From positions 1-64,000 of the forward strand of contig NZ_WTWY01000023.1 of the NCBI RefSeq assembly GCF_009870825.1: DNA of 64,000 nucleotides, read 5' to 3'. The DNA is from Paenibacillus sp. USDA918EY (GTDB lineage Bacteria > Bacillota > Bacilli > Paenibacillales > Paenibacillaceae). Numbering within the stretch: the first letter of the stretch is position 1; each line of letters begins with the position of its first letter. The notes beneath the pieces were generated by a model. It saw only the letters and a program-made list of their open reading frames with translations, was not told the DNA's origin and ran no database searches. The position numbers were made by a program, and so were the translations under genes. Positions 45,048 through 53,410 of the stretch are shown here, piece after piece.

Positions 45048-45826
45048 GCCCGTTCCCCCTCCAGTGCCTGCAGCATTTGTGCGGCGATCGGCGGGATCAG
45101 GCCGCGTTCTTTCAGGAACTGCTCGGGGCTCGACCAGAGCGAACCCGGGGGCCCGTCGTAATCAACGGAACCGTTGTTGATGACGACGACGCGGTCGGCG
45201 TATTCCTGGACGAATTCCATGTCATGCGTGATGACGACGACGGCCAGCCCCATGTCGGCGCGGGCGCGCAAGCCGGACATCAGCTCTTTAGCCGCATAAG
45301 CGTCCTGACCGTAGGTCGGCTCGTCGCAAAGCAAAATTTGCCGCTCGTCGGACATCATGGCAGCCACGCTCAGGCGCCGCTTCTGGCCTTGGCTGAGCGA
45401 GAATGGGCTATACCTCTCCCGTCCCTCGAGGCGAAATTGCGCCAGAAGGCTGCGAACCCGGTTATCGACTTCCGTTTCGCTGAAGTGCTGCAAACGAAGG
45501 GAATATGCCAGCTCGTCATATACCGTGTCCGTCACGAATTGATGCTCGGGATGTTGGAAAATGCAGCCGATCTTTCGGCGAAGCTCCGCTTCCTTCCAGG
45601 CTGTCAGCGGTTTGCCGTGAAGCGAGACGCTGCCGGAGGAAGGCATCAGCAGTCCGGACAGCAAAGCCATCAGCGTCGATTTTCCGGCGCCGTTGCGGCC
45701 CGCCACCGCAAGCAGTTCCCCTGCGCGGACGGAAAAGGACGCCTCTTGAACGATCACGCGTCCGCCCCGGGAGAAGGACACTTTTTCCGCACGCAGCGGG
45801 ACCGGATCGCCCAAACCGGCATTCAC
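45041..45826 (-). pseudogene. ykoD: C-terminal half of YkoD-like ECF ATPase (second ABC domain)
   Basis: About 261 aa with an intact ABC domain: Walker A GRNGAGKST, Q-loop IFQHPEHQF, signature LSQGQKRR (Ser-Gln in place of Gly-Gly), Walker B ILLCDEPTYGQD, H-loop VVITHD. The frame is the same as that of the first half; only the TAG at 45938-45940 separates them, and the 37 codons between TAG and this GTG are open. The GTG has only GGGAG about 14 bases upstream. It may be translated alone, by re-initiation, or not at all. B. subtilis YkoD is one polypeptide with both domains. Confidence 0.7.
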
Positions 45827-45937
45827 CGGGTTCGGTGGGGCTCCCGGAATGTCCTGTTCCGACGACCTGCGATCTTGGCGAAGCTTTTCTTTGAGCAGGC
45901 GGATCGCCGCGTTTTGGACGGGAGCCGGGTATCGGGT

Positions 45938-46834
45938 CTACCGCCGAATGAGATCGCGGATTGAAAGCGGCGGCGGGGCTGAACCAGCCTCCGGTGGATC
46001 GCCGCCTTCCGTCATGCCGGCAGAGCGGGAAAGCTCCCGGTGAAGCCCGACGGCCCGGGGCAGCCAAATGCCGGCGCTTTCGGCTTCGGCATCCCGGCTT
46101 TCAAAAAAATGCCCCGGATCCCCTTCATATTGAACGGTTCCTTGATGATCCATGACGACAAGCCGGTCGACATATTCCATCCACGGATCCAGATGATGTT
46201 CGATCAGCAGCGTCGTCACGGGCAGCAGCCGGCGGATGGCATGGATCCGCTCGGCAAGCTGCCGCGCCGAAGCCGGATCGAGATTGGAGGTGGGCTCATC
46301 CAGAAGGAGCACCTTCGGCCGCAGGGCAAGCGCCGCCGCGATGGCGACGCGCTGCTTTTGTCCGCCGGAAAGTTCATGGATCAGCCGATCCCTGCAATCG
46401 CTCAGCTGAACAAGCCTTAACGCGTCGTCGATCCGTTCGCCGATTTCCTCCCGGGGACAAGAGACGTTTTCGAGGCAAAATGCAAGCTCCTGCTCGACCG
46501 TCAGCATGCAAAATTGACTGTCCGGGTCTTGAAAGACGATGCCGACGATTTGCGCCGTTTCTCCGGGATGTTCCCCGTCCAGCGTTTTCCCGAAAATCTT
46601 TACGCAGCCGGTGACCTCGCTTTCCACGGCATGCGGGTAAATCCCGTTAAGGCAGAGGGTAAGCGAGCTTTTTCCGCAGCCGCCCGGACCGAGAAGAAGC
46701 GTCAGTTCCCGTTCGTGCAGCGTCAGCGATACCGAGGACAGGACCGGTTCCGTTTGATCTTCGTCCAGTCTCAGGGATATGCGGTCGGCGACAAGCACCG
46801 GGCTGCGGTCCGGCTGCCGTTCCCCGGCGGCCAT
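45938..46834 (-). CDS. ykoD: N-terminal half of YkoD-like ECF ATPase (first ABC domain)
   Basis: 298 aa. Walker A GPGGCGKSS, Q-loop VFQDPDSQF, signature LSGGQKQR, Walker B VLLLDEPTSNLD, H-loop LLIEHH. The ATG at 46834 has GGAGG 7 bp upstream and overlaps the ykoE stop by one base. It ends in a Pro/Ser-rich linker (SAPPPLSIRDLIRR) at a TAG that lies in frame with the next ATPase. With both halves the gene would be 597 codons, matching the tandem-ABC design of YkoD. Confidence 0.85.
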   Translation of the reverse strand: MAAGERQPDRSPVLVADRISLRLDEDQTEPVLSSVSLTLHERELTLLLGPGGCGKSSLTLCLNGIYPHAVESEVTGCVKIFGKTLDGEHPGETAQIVGIVFQDPDSQFCMLTVEQELAFCLENVSCPREEIGERIDDALRLVQLSDCRDRLIHELSGGQKQRVAIAAALALRPKVLLLDEPTSNLDPASARQLAERIHAIRRLLPVTTLLIEHHLDPWMEYVDRLVVMDHQGTVQYEGDPGHFFESRDAEAESAGIWLPRAVGLHRELSRSAGMTEGGDPPEAGSAPPPLSIRDLIRR

Positions 46835-47427
46835 CACGAAACCTCCGCTTTGGATCCCAGCCGTCCCCGCGAGGTTTTGGCGATCGGAAAGCTGCGGAGC
46901 GCGCCCGTTTTTGCAAGGGCGTCCGCGATCCATTTGCCGAGAAGGCCTGCCAGCAGCGCGGCGCTGATGACGCGGGTGACGAACATGGCGAGCAGCAATC
47001 CCGGCGACAGCGCGGCAAACCCGGAATGAATGAATCCCCAGGCAAAGCTGAAGACGGCGGCGCCGGCACCCGCAGCCATCAGGGCCGGAGCGGAATAGCT
47101 GCGGTAACGAAGCGCCGCAAACACCGCTTCAGCGCCAAGCCCTTGAATGAATGCCGACAAAATCAGAACCGGGCCGGCGGTGTTGCCGATCAGGAGCTCA
47201 ACGCATCCGGCTTCCGTTTCCGACAGAAGCGCGGCTCCCGGCCGCTGCAGTATGTAAGCCGAGATGACCGATACGATAAACCAGATCCCAAAAATGACTT
47301 CGTAACCCATCGGCCCCATAAAGCCGACCAGCACGTTGCCGACCTGCAGGAAAAGTACGTACACGACGGCAAAAACGACGGACAGCGAACTCAGCACGAT
47401 GATGTCGCGCAGCTTCCAGTTTTTCAT
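46834..47427 (-). CDS. ykoE: ECF transporter substrate-binding subunit (S component, YkoE-like)
   Basis: About 197 aa with five to six helices; N-terminus MKNWKLRDIIVLSSLSVVF, then a GPMGYEVIFGIW loop, fits the YkoE/ThiW group of thiamine-related S components. It binds the vitamin (probably HMP or thiamine) and toggles with the EcfAAT module. Translation is coupled: its ATG overlaps the ykoF stop by four bases, and its stop overlaps the ATPase start. Confidence 0.88.
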   Translation of the reverse strand: MKNWKLRDIIVLSSLSVVFAVVYVLFLQVGNVLVGFMGPMGYEVIFGIWFIVSVISAYILQRPGAALLSETEAGCVELLIGNTAGPVLILSAFIQGLGAEAVFAALRYRSYSAPALMAAGAGAAVFSFAWGFIHSGFAALSPGLLLAMFVTRVISAALLAGLLGKWIADALAKTGALRSFPIAKTSRGRLGSKAEVS

Positions 47428-48047
47428 CGGGCCATCGCCTCCCCGGCCGATTTCCGCACGGGTTTCGGCGAAGGGCTGTTGCACGACAAGGTTGCGGTCA
47501 TCACCAGATGGGACACTTCGTCCGCAGCCTTGGCGAAGACCTGCTCCAATGTGCGGAAGACGTCGTTTGCGCTTCCGTCCAGACGGCTTGCGTAATGAAC
47601 GCTGCCGGAGAAGGTGCCGAGACTTTTGGCGGCCTCGACCGCATCCGCAATCATGCCCATGTATCCCGGGGCGTTCAGCGGGTAAAGGGCAAACTGTGCC
47701 GCGGTGTCGACGCCAGGCGGCGGTTCGTTCAACCGGACGTCATCCTCGGACATGTAAACGTCCCCGCTGGAATCCCCGGGGCAGCCGATCGAAAACGTGC
47801 CGCTGAACACGACGTGCTCGCCGCTTGCCGCCGCATGGGCGAAGATCGCATGCACAACGTCGAAGACCTGGGACATCCGTCCGCGGACGCAGGTGCTGAC
47901 ATCATCCGTCAGCATCCAAACTTTGGACGTATTCGTTTTTTTCAAGGCGTCTTCAATGATCGATACAAAATCGCCGCTCAGCGGGTAGATCGAAAAGCGG
48001 CAGCCCGCGATGCGGCTCGTTCCGCAAACCCATTTTTCACTCACCAT
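47424..48047 (-). CDS. ykoF: YkoF-family HMP/thiamine-binding protein
   Basis: 207 aa, cytosolic, with two tandem ferredoxin-like repeats: the first has FSIYPLSGDFVSIIEDAL, the second FALYPLNAPGYMGMIADAV (each repeat binds one pyrimidine in B. subtilis YkoF). The ATG at 48047 has GGAGG 8 bp upstream. It is the first gene after the TPP riboswitch. Confidence 0.93.
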   Translation of the reverse strand: MVSEKWVCGTSRIAGCRFSIYPLSGDFVSIIEDALKKTNTSKVWMLTDDVSTCVRGRMSQVFDVVHAIFAHAAASGEHVVFSGTFSIGCPGDSSGDVYMSEDDVRLNEPPPGVDTAAQFALYPLNAPGYMGMIADAVEAAKSLGTFSGSVHYASRLDGSANDVFRTLEQVFAKAADEVSHLVMTATLSCNSPSPKPVRKSAGEAMAR

Positions 48048-48107
48048 TTTCGTTTCCTCCTTGTACGAACGCTGATACATATTCGAACTTTCTGCCGGCC
48101 GGCGCAC

Positions 48108-48132
48108 AAAAAAACCGCACCCGAAAGAGTGC
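48108..48132 (-). terminator. Riboswitch-controlled terminator before ykoF
   Basis: On the minus strand, GCACTC/GGGTGC with a TTTC loop, then GGTTTTTTT. It lies between the TPP aptamer and ykoF and is the likely expression platform. Confidence 0.8.
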
Positions 48133-48202
48133 AGCTCACCGGACGGCTTGAAGGCCCGCTTCAGACGTTGCGAAAGAAGGGCTTCATGGCTGTCGTTTCA
48201 CC

Positions 48203-48304
48203 GCACTTCCCCACGCTAGTATGACCTAGATCGGGTGTGAAGGGTTAACGTTCGAGCATGCATTCGCTACTTGTCTCTCAGCCAAAAAGGCACCCCTAGT
48301 GCTA
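48203..48304 (-). promoter_or_regulatory. TPP riboswitch (THI box) of the ykoFEDC operon
   Basis: On the minus strand the conserved elements occur in order: ACTAGGGGTGCC, GGCTGAGAGAC, ACCCTTCACACCCGATCTAG, GTCATACTAGCGTGGGGAAG. These form the P1-P5 TPP aptamer. With a downstream terminator, TPP binding should shut the operon off, as in B. subtilis ykoFEDC. Confidence 0.95.
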
Positions 48305-48335
48305 TCTTTCCGTATGCAGTTTTTTGCTGGTTCCC

Positions 48336-48363
48336 ATTATACCGCTTCGAACAAGATTGTAAA
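48336..48363 (-). promoter_or_regulatory. SigA promoter of the TPP riboswitch operon
   Basis: Minus strand TTTACA (48363-48358), 16-bp spacer, TATAAT (48341-48336), about 30 bp before the aptamer. The remaining 48364-48606 stretch holds the helD leader and promoter. Confidence 0.75.
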
Positions 48364-48606
48364 GACCCGAATGTTTTTTCTGATGCAGCCGTTTTCAATC
48401 GCGGCTATGGAGAATGCGCCTTCATTGTGATATACTGAAAATCCTTTCTAAGCGGGCTTATGGCTCACGACTAAGCATCGGCTTACCAGGGCAGGGTAGT
48501 TCTGCAGCGCTCGGCCGCATCGGGCACGAGTTGCATGCGAATGCTGCAGGAACGGCTCCCGTACGGCTTTTTGGCTGACGGAAGAACTTTTAGGAGGTAA
48601 CTGAAA

Positions 48607-50772
48607 TTGGAGCAAACTTTTCAAAGTGCCTATCAAGAGGAAGAGCGAAGGCTGAATGCAACGATAGCGGAAATTGACAGGCAGCTGAAACGGCTGCGGG
48701 CGATCCCGGTGTATACCGGACATGATTTCACTGAACAGGTGCTCGAGGCCGGACGCGAGGAAAAAAGGCAATCTTTGGCCAAAAGCCTGGCTGCCCCTTA
48801 TTTCGGCCGGCTTGACTTTCAGGAAACAAACGATGCGGAGCCTAAGCCGCTGTATATCGGCAAAATCGGCGTCGACCACGCGGAGGTCGGGGATCAGCCG
48901 ATGGTGATCGATTGGCGGGCGCCGATTGCCAGCGTGTTTTATTCCTTCACGGGCGGCGACGAACCGGCTGCGTACGAAGCCCCCGAAGGAACGATCGAAG
49001 GGCTGGTGTATTTGAAGCGCAACCTCGTCATCCGGAAGCAGATTTTGGAACGGGTATCCGATACCTATGACCGGAACAGCGACCAGCCGGCGGTGTCGGA
49101 CGAATTTCTGGTTTACCGGCTCGGCGAAAACAAGGACAACAAGCTGCGCGACATCGTCTCGACCATCCAGGCGGAACAGGACAAAATCATCCGCGCGGCC
49201 CGAAATACGGCGCTGATCATCCAAGGGGTCGCGGGAAGCGGAAAAACGACCGTGGCGCTGCACCGTCTCGCGTATTTGCTGTACCAGTACAAAGAGCAGG
49301 TCGCGGCTGAAAAAATGATCATTTTTGCGCCGAACCTTATGTTTCTCGATTACATATCCGACGTGCTGCCCGAGCTTGGGGTCGGCGACATCCAGCAGAG
49401 CACGTTTGCGGATTGGGCCATGCGGCTGCTCGGCATTGATTTGCCGCTTGCCGATCCTTCCGAGACGTTGTCCTACTGGTTCGAGTCTGCCGACGGGATG
49501 CCGGAAGTGACGGACGAAGTTCCCGGGCGGTTCAAAGGTTCGATCCGGTTCATGGAGATGATCCGCGCCTGCATCGAGGTTATGGAGGATGCGTCGGTGC
49601 CCGAAGCGGATTTTATGCCATGGGAAGGCGCCGTGCTTTCGCGCGCCACCATTCTCCATTGGTTCAACGATGAATACAAGCCGTATCCTTTGGCGAAGCG
49701 GAAAGAGCGGGTGATGGCAAGAATCCACCGCTGGGTCGAGATGGAGCTGAAAAAATCGCCATCCGCCGCCGCGCTGAAAGAACGGAAGAAAAAAGCATCC
49801 CAACGCGAAAAATCCTATGCTTCCAAATGGCCGAAATACGAGCCGGTCGTGTTGTACAAGCAAATGTTCAAGGCGCTGAAGCTGCAGGCCGGCTGGCCCG
49901 AAGAGCTGCTGGCCGGGATTCCGGACGGCGTCATGAAATCGACGCAAAAGGATTTGAAAAAGGACGTTCTTCGCGAAGAAGATCTGCCCGCCCTTCTGTA
50001 CATTCATTATCTGCTTAACGACATTACGGGGGAGCAGCGGTTCGATCACATCGTCATCGACGAAGCGCAGGATTTTTCGCCTTTCCAGGTCGCGGTTCTC
50101 GATCTGTTCGTCAAGGGGCATTCCTTTACGATTCTCGGTGACTTGTCCCAAGGTATCCATGCGTATCGCGGCGTTCACGGCTGGGACGAAATGAGGTCAT
50201 GGTTCAAGCCGGAGGACACGGCGTATTTCGCTTTGACGCGCAGCTACCGGTCGACGATGGAAATCATCGAATTCGCCAACCGCATCCTCGAGCAAGGCGT
50301 AAACAGCGAGCTGCTGGCGGTGCCGGTGTTCCGCAGCGGGAACCCGGTGCGTTTGATTGCTTACGGAAGCGGCGGCGGCGGGCGTCTGAATGATTTGCGC
50401 GCAGGGCTGCAAAAGCTTTCTTCAGGCGAATACCGCACGGTGGCCGTATTGACCCGAACGCTGAAGGACGCGAAGGAGCTGTACGAACGGCTGAAGCCGG
50501 ATCTGCCCGAGCTTCATTTGATCGACGGCGGTGATCAGGCATACGAGGGGGGACTTTCCGTCCTGCCCGTCTACCTCTCGAAAGGGCTTGAGTTCGATGC
50601 GGTCATCTTGGCGGATGCAGACAGCGAGCGCTACGGCGCTTCGTCATGGGACGCCAAGCTGCTGTACGTGGGCTGTACCCGCGCGCTGCATGAACTGTGG
50701 CTGATGCACGGAGGACCGCTGCCGGATTATTTGCAAAACATGCATGAAGACATTGCCGTTACAGGCTGGTAA
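48607..50772 (+). CDS. helD: RNA polymerase recycling ATPase HelD
   Basis: 721 aa, SF1/UvrD-like. The N-terminal coiled coil (about 1-60) enters the polymerase secondary channel. Motifs: GVAGSGKTT (207-215), VIDEAQDFSPFQ, LGDLSQGIHAYRG, LTRSYRST, and KGLEFDAVILAD. It releases stalled polymerase from DNA. The TTG start is set by AGGAGG 9 bp upstream. Upstream, an extended -10 (TGATATACT, about 48428-48436) and a 170-nt leader rich in short hairpins. Confidence 0.93.
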   Translation: MEQTFQSAYQEEERRLNATIAEIDRQLKRLRAIPVYTGHDFTEQVLEAGREEKRQSLAKSLAAPYFGRLDFQETNDAEPKPLYIGKIGVDHAEVGDQPMVIDWRAPIASVFYSFTGGDEPAAYEAPEGTIEGLVYLKRNLVIRKQILERVSDTYDRNSDQPAVSDEFLVYRLGENKDNKLRDIVSTIQAEQDKIIRAARNTALIIQGVAGSGKTTVALHRLAYLLYQYKEQVAAEKMIIFAPNLMFLDYISDVLPELGVGDIQQSTFADWAMRLLGIDLPLADPSETLSYWFESADGMPEVTDEVPGRFKGSIRFMEMIRACIEVMEDASVPEADFMPWEGAVLSRATILHWFNDEYKPYPLAKRKERVMARIHRWVEMELKKSPSAAALKERKKKASQREKSYASKWPKYEPVVLYKQMFKALKLQAGWPEELLAGIPDGVMKSTQKDLKKDVLREEDLPALLYIHYLLNDITGEQRFDHIVIDEAQDFSPFQVAVLDLFVKGHSFTILGDLSQGIHAYRGVHGWDEMRSWFKPEDTAYFALTRSYRSTMEIIEFANRILEQGVNSELLAVPVFRSGNPVRLIAYGSGGGGRLNDLRAGLQKLSSGEYRTVAVLTRTLKDAKELYERLKPDLPELHLIDGGDQAYEGGLSVLPVYLSKGLEFDAVILADADSERYGASSWDAKLLYVGCTRALHELWLMHGGPLPDYLQNMHEDIAVTGW

Positions 50773-50793
50773 TCCTACGTTTTCGTAAGCGGA

Positions 50794-50828
50794 AACCGTC
50801 TCTTTTAAAAAGAGGCGGTTCTTTTTTT
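50794..50828 (+). terminator. Terminator of helD
   Basis: AACCGTCTCT/AGAGGCGGTT stem, then CTTTTTTT. Confidence 0.88.
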
Positions 50829-50836
50829 GAAAAGAA

Positions 50837-50896
50837 TTGACAACAGGGAAAAAACGGAATATATTGATTTTAAAAATGAATGAACTATTCATTCAT
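50837..50896 (+). promoter_or_regulatory. Promoter and TetR-type operator of the SDR gene
   Basis: TTGACA (50837-50842), 17-bp spacer, TATATT (50860-50865). Ten bases on lies ATGAATGA-ACTAT-TCATTCAT (50876-50896), a perfect inverted repeat typical of TetR-family operators. It overlaps the transcription start region. The adjacent TetR is the obvious ligand. Confidence 0.82.
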
Positions 50897-50917
50897 AAAA
50901 AACGGAGGGATTTGAAC

Positions 50918-51841
50918 ATGTTGAATATGCAAAAGGAAGCCGCTGCTTTGCCTTGGACGATTCGGGATAAATACGTGCTTATTACAGGCGCTACGAGCGG
51001 AATCGGATTGGCCGCAGCACGTGCGCTGGCACAGGACGGAGCAAAAATCGGAATCATAGCCAGGAACCGGAAAAAAGCTATCGAATGCGCCGAGCGGATT
51101 CGGCTGGAAAGCGGCGCAAGCCATGCTCAGATCGACATTTTTACCGCGGATATGGGATCGCTTCATTCCGTGCGGAAGGTTGCGAAAGATATACTTGAAA
51201 AATGCCCGCGCATCGATGTGCTCATCAATAACGCCGGCGCCTTTTACGACCGGAGATACTGGAGCGAAGACCATTTTGAAATGACATGGGCCGTCAATCA
51301 TTTGGGGCCGTTTCTACTCACGACGCTTCTGCTGGATCGAATAAAGGAAAACGCGGAGGCACGGATTATTTTCACCTCTTCCCACGGTCATAAAATGGTC
51401 AAGGGAGGAATCGATTTTGAGGATTTGGATGGCAAACGGTTATATCACCCGTTCAGAAAATTTCTGGGAGGCGCCAATCTCCGCTACGGCGAAACCAAAC
51501 TGGCGAATATCTTGGTTACGGTGGAGCTTGCGGATAAATTGAAGGGCACCGGTGTTAGTGTCAATTGCTTTGATCCGGGCCTTGTATCAACAAATTTCAA
51601 CATGAATAACGGCAAACTCGCCAGAATGACGATGGCTTGCATGAAACCTTTCTCCCGAACGCCGGAAAAAGGGGCCGAAACGCTCGTATGGCTGGCGGAA
51701 TCCGCCGAACTGGCCGGTCAAAGCGGCAACTATTATAAGGATTTAAAAGCAGGGTTTCCGTCCAAATCCGCCGTCGACCCGAAAAGCGCGGCCCGTCTGT
51801 GGGAAATCAGCGAGCGGCAGATTCGCAGCGTTTTGTCTTGA
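50918..51841 (+). CDS. Short-chain dehydrogenase/reductase (retinol dehydrogenase-like)
   Basis: 307 aa, classical SDR: TGATSGIG cofactor loop (23-30), NNAG (104-107), catalytic Ser (154/155, TSSHGH) and YGETK (Y190, K194). The arrangement and length match the retinol-dehydrogenase/WWOX-like branch. NAD(P) preference cannot be decided; R50 after the second strand suggests NADP. The ATG at 50918 has GGAGGG 8 bp upstream. Controlled by the operator in front and probably by the TetR gene behind. Confidence 0.92.
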   Translation: MLNMQKEAAALPWTIRDKYVLITGATSGIGLAAARALAQDGAKIGIIARNRKKAIECAERIRLESGASHAQIDIFTADMGSLHSVRKVAKDILEKCPRIDVLINNAGAFYDRRYWSEDHFEMTWAVNHLGPFLLTTLLLDRIKENAEARIIFTSSHGHKMVKGGIDFEDLDGKRLYHPFRKFLGGANLRYGETKLANILVTVELADKLKGTGVSVNCFDPGLVSTNFNMNNGKLARMTMACMKPFSRTPEKGAETLVWLAESAELAGQSGNYYKDLKAGFPSKSAVDPKSAARLWEISERQIRSVLS

Positions 51842-51889
51842 AGCCTGGTTCAAGCCGCCCTACAATAGAATTAACATGGATTAACATGA

Positions 51890-52507
51890 ATGGAGTTGAA
51901 AACAGACGTGTCGCCATTAACCGATCAGCAGCTTGAGCGGATTCACGAGGAACGCAAATCGCAAATCAAACAAGCGGCGCTCAAGGTGTTTGCCCAGCAC
52001 GGGATCGCCGGAACGAAAATAAGCTCCATCGCTGCCGCGGCAGGCATCAGCCAGGGACTCTCCTACAGGTATTTTAATTCGAAGGAAGAACTGTACACGG
52101 AGTTGGTGCGTGAAGCGCTGTATGAAGCCGATTCCGCGCTTGGACGGCTGCATGAATTTCCGGGCTCGCCCGCGGAACAAATCAGGGAATTGACGCGGAT
52201 CATGCTTGATCCGGAGCATCGTTTGTATTTTCTGCTGATCCGGCAGGTGCAAATATCCGAAGATGCGCCTGATGCGGCGAAGATGCTTCTTGCGGAGCAT
52301 CCCCCGGAAAAGACGATCGAAAATATCATCCCGATTTTTATCAAAGGGCAGCAGGAAGGAGAGTTTTACGAAGGGGATCCGGTAGAGCTTTTGCTCTGTT
52401 ATTTTTCCGTCATTACAGGTTTGATGCTGCAGGAAAGCCCGGCCGATGAGGACTTTTGGAGCCGTCAGATCGACGTTCTGATGAGAATGGTAAAAAAATC
52501 CGGGTAA
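51890..52507 (+). CDS. TetR-family transcriptional regulator
   Basis: 205 aa. The N-terminal HTH (about 22-68: ALKVFAQHGIAGTKISSIAA, then GISQGLSYRYFNSKEELY) is typical; the C-terminal ligand domain is unclassified. The ATG at 51890 lacks a clear Shine-Dalgarno; an internal GTG at 51908 has GGAG 12 bp upstream and is an alternative start. It lies 48 bp after the SDR gene in the same direction, so it probably represses its own operon through the 50876-50896 palindrome. Confidence 0.9.
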   Translation: MELKTDVSPLTDQQLERIHEERKSQIKQAALKVFAQHGIAGTKISSIAAAAGISQGLSYRYFNSKEELYTELVREALYEADSALGRLHEFPGSPAEQIRELTRIMLDPEHRLYFLLIRQVQISEDAPDAAKMLLAEHPPEKTIENIIPIFIKGQQEGEFYEGDPVELLLCYFSVITGLMLQESPADEDFWSRQIDVLMRMVKKSG

Positions 52508-52565
52508 AAAACGTATATACTCATTTTTTCGCTTGAAGCGGAGCTCCAATTATGAGTTAATAAAG

Positions 52566-52700
52566 ATGTCGGACGGCCGACAACTTCCTAAAGAAAGGAG
52601 CTGATGCAATTTTGATCACAAATAACGAGGTGGTTTCCGCCTAAAGCGGAAATCGCAAAGTTCAGGGGGGCCGGAACTGGCCTCCCTAATTACCTTTTTC
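52566..52700 (+). promoter_or_regulatory. Structured leader upstream of the CD3324-family gene
   Basis: A chain of hairpins: TGTCGG/CCGACA (52568-52583), TTTCCGC/GCGGAAA (52634-52652), AGGGGGGCC/GGCCTCCCT (52664-52687). A 10-codon TTG-started ORF (52612-52644, AAAGGAG 11 bp upstream) ends with its stop codon in the loop of the second hairpin. This looks like an attenuator or a structured RNA. I do not recognise a known riboswitch class. Confidence 0.45.
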
Positions 52701-52737
52701 ATATATCCTACATAACAGAAAGGAGGGAACGATAAAA

Positions 52738-52833
52738 TGTTCAACGCAAAAATCGCAAATCGGAGCCAACATCTGATGAAGGAGGACGTTTATCGTGAAT
52801 TACCGAAACGGGAGGGATGTGCTTCCCCCTAGT
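52738..52833 (+). CDS. Small upstream ORF (31 aa) overlapping the HTH gene
   Basis: An ATG with a very strong AAAGGAGGG 6-7 bp upstream opens 31 codons that run 39 bp into the next gene in another frame. The product starts MFNAKIANRS and is Lys/Arg/Glu-rich. Its role is probably translational coupling of the following gene rather than a protein function. Confidence 0.45.
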
Positions 52834-53097
52834 TTGCTCAAAGAGCTTCAGAAGCACATTGAGGGTGAGCTGATCTACATTCCAAAAAGAAGCAGCGAGC
52901 GTGTCGGCTGGGGAGTCAACAGTGGCACCCGGCAGATGATCGAGCGCAGAAACGAGGAGATCTACAATCTCCACTGCAGCGGTCATTCGCTCGAATCTTT
53001 GACGAAAACCTTCCACTTGTCCGTGGAAAGCATCCGGAAGGTCATCTTTAAAAAACGCGCGGAGCATGGCGCGGAAAAAGTGCAGGTACGCCGTTGA
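52795..53097 (+). CDS. CD3324-family HTH protein (Mor-like DNA-binding)
   Basis: 100 aa. The N-terminus NGRDVLPPSLLKELQKHIEG, then IYIPKR, and the C-terminal HTH HSLESLTKTFHLSVESIRKV are the family pattern, related to the Mor activator fold. GTG start with AAGGAGGA 7 bp upstream. It probably binds DNA as a dimer. No operon partner is visible, so autoregulation is possible. Confidence 0.8.
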   Translation: MNYRNGRDVLPPSLLKELQKHIEGELIYIPKRSSERVGWGVNSGTRQMIERRNEEIYNLHCSGHSLESLTKTFHLSVESIRKVIFKKRAEHGAEKVQVRR

Positions 53098-53410
53098 TCT
53101 CCGCTGGATCGATAGATAACCGCATATGGAACGAGGATTGGCGAAGTCCTTGTTTGCGAAAGGGTGTCCCCGATGGTTTTTTAGGAAACGGAGGGACTCC
53201 TTTTTTTTCATTTGCCGGACAGGATCCGAAAAAAATCGGACTTCCCGAATTGCCGCCGCGTGATTGCCTTCTTCTGGATATCGGCGGCGCTTCATGGCGG
53301 GAGAATCGCAAGGTGCGGTACAATGGAATGGCAAGGCCCAATCACACGGTCATGAGAGCTGCAGCAAGCCGCGAATACTTGATAACCGTGAACCGTGAGA
53401 GGTGAGATTT
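53098..53410. other. Intergenic region between the CD3324 gene and PucR gene
   Basis: About 310 bp. An imperfect terminator lies at 53157-53210 (AAAGGGTGTCCC pairing with GGGACTCCTTT, then a T run). A small TCCGA/TCGGA hairpin follows at 53226-53241. Near 53320 is TACAAT, a possible -10 for the PucR gene, with no good -35. Nothing coding was seen. Confidence 0.5.

Noticed and set aside
44004..45161. 385-codon plus-strand frame after the ABC-F gene
   Set aside because: It runs antisense to the ECF transporter genes, crosses the ABC-F terminator, and lacks any domain.
45516..46067. 183-codon minus-strand frame across the ykoD junction
   Set aside because: It is in another frame and has no motifs. 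The two ATPase halves in the main frame explain the region, and a frameshift is not needed because both halves share one frame.
48448..50178. Long open frame (576 codons) on the minus strand opposite helD
   Set aside because: It mirrors the GC-rich helD coding sequence, begins without a ribosome-binding site and encodes an Arg/His/Phe/Gln-rich product with no motif. The plus strand has all HelD motifs.
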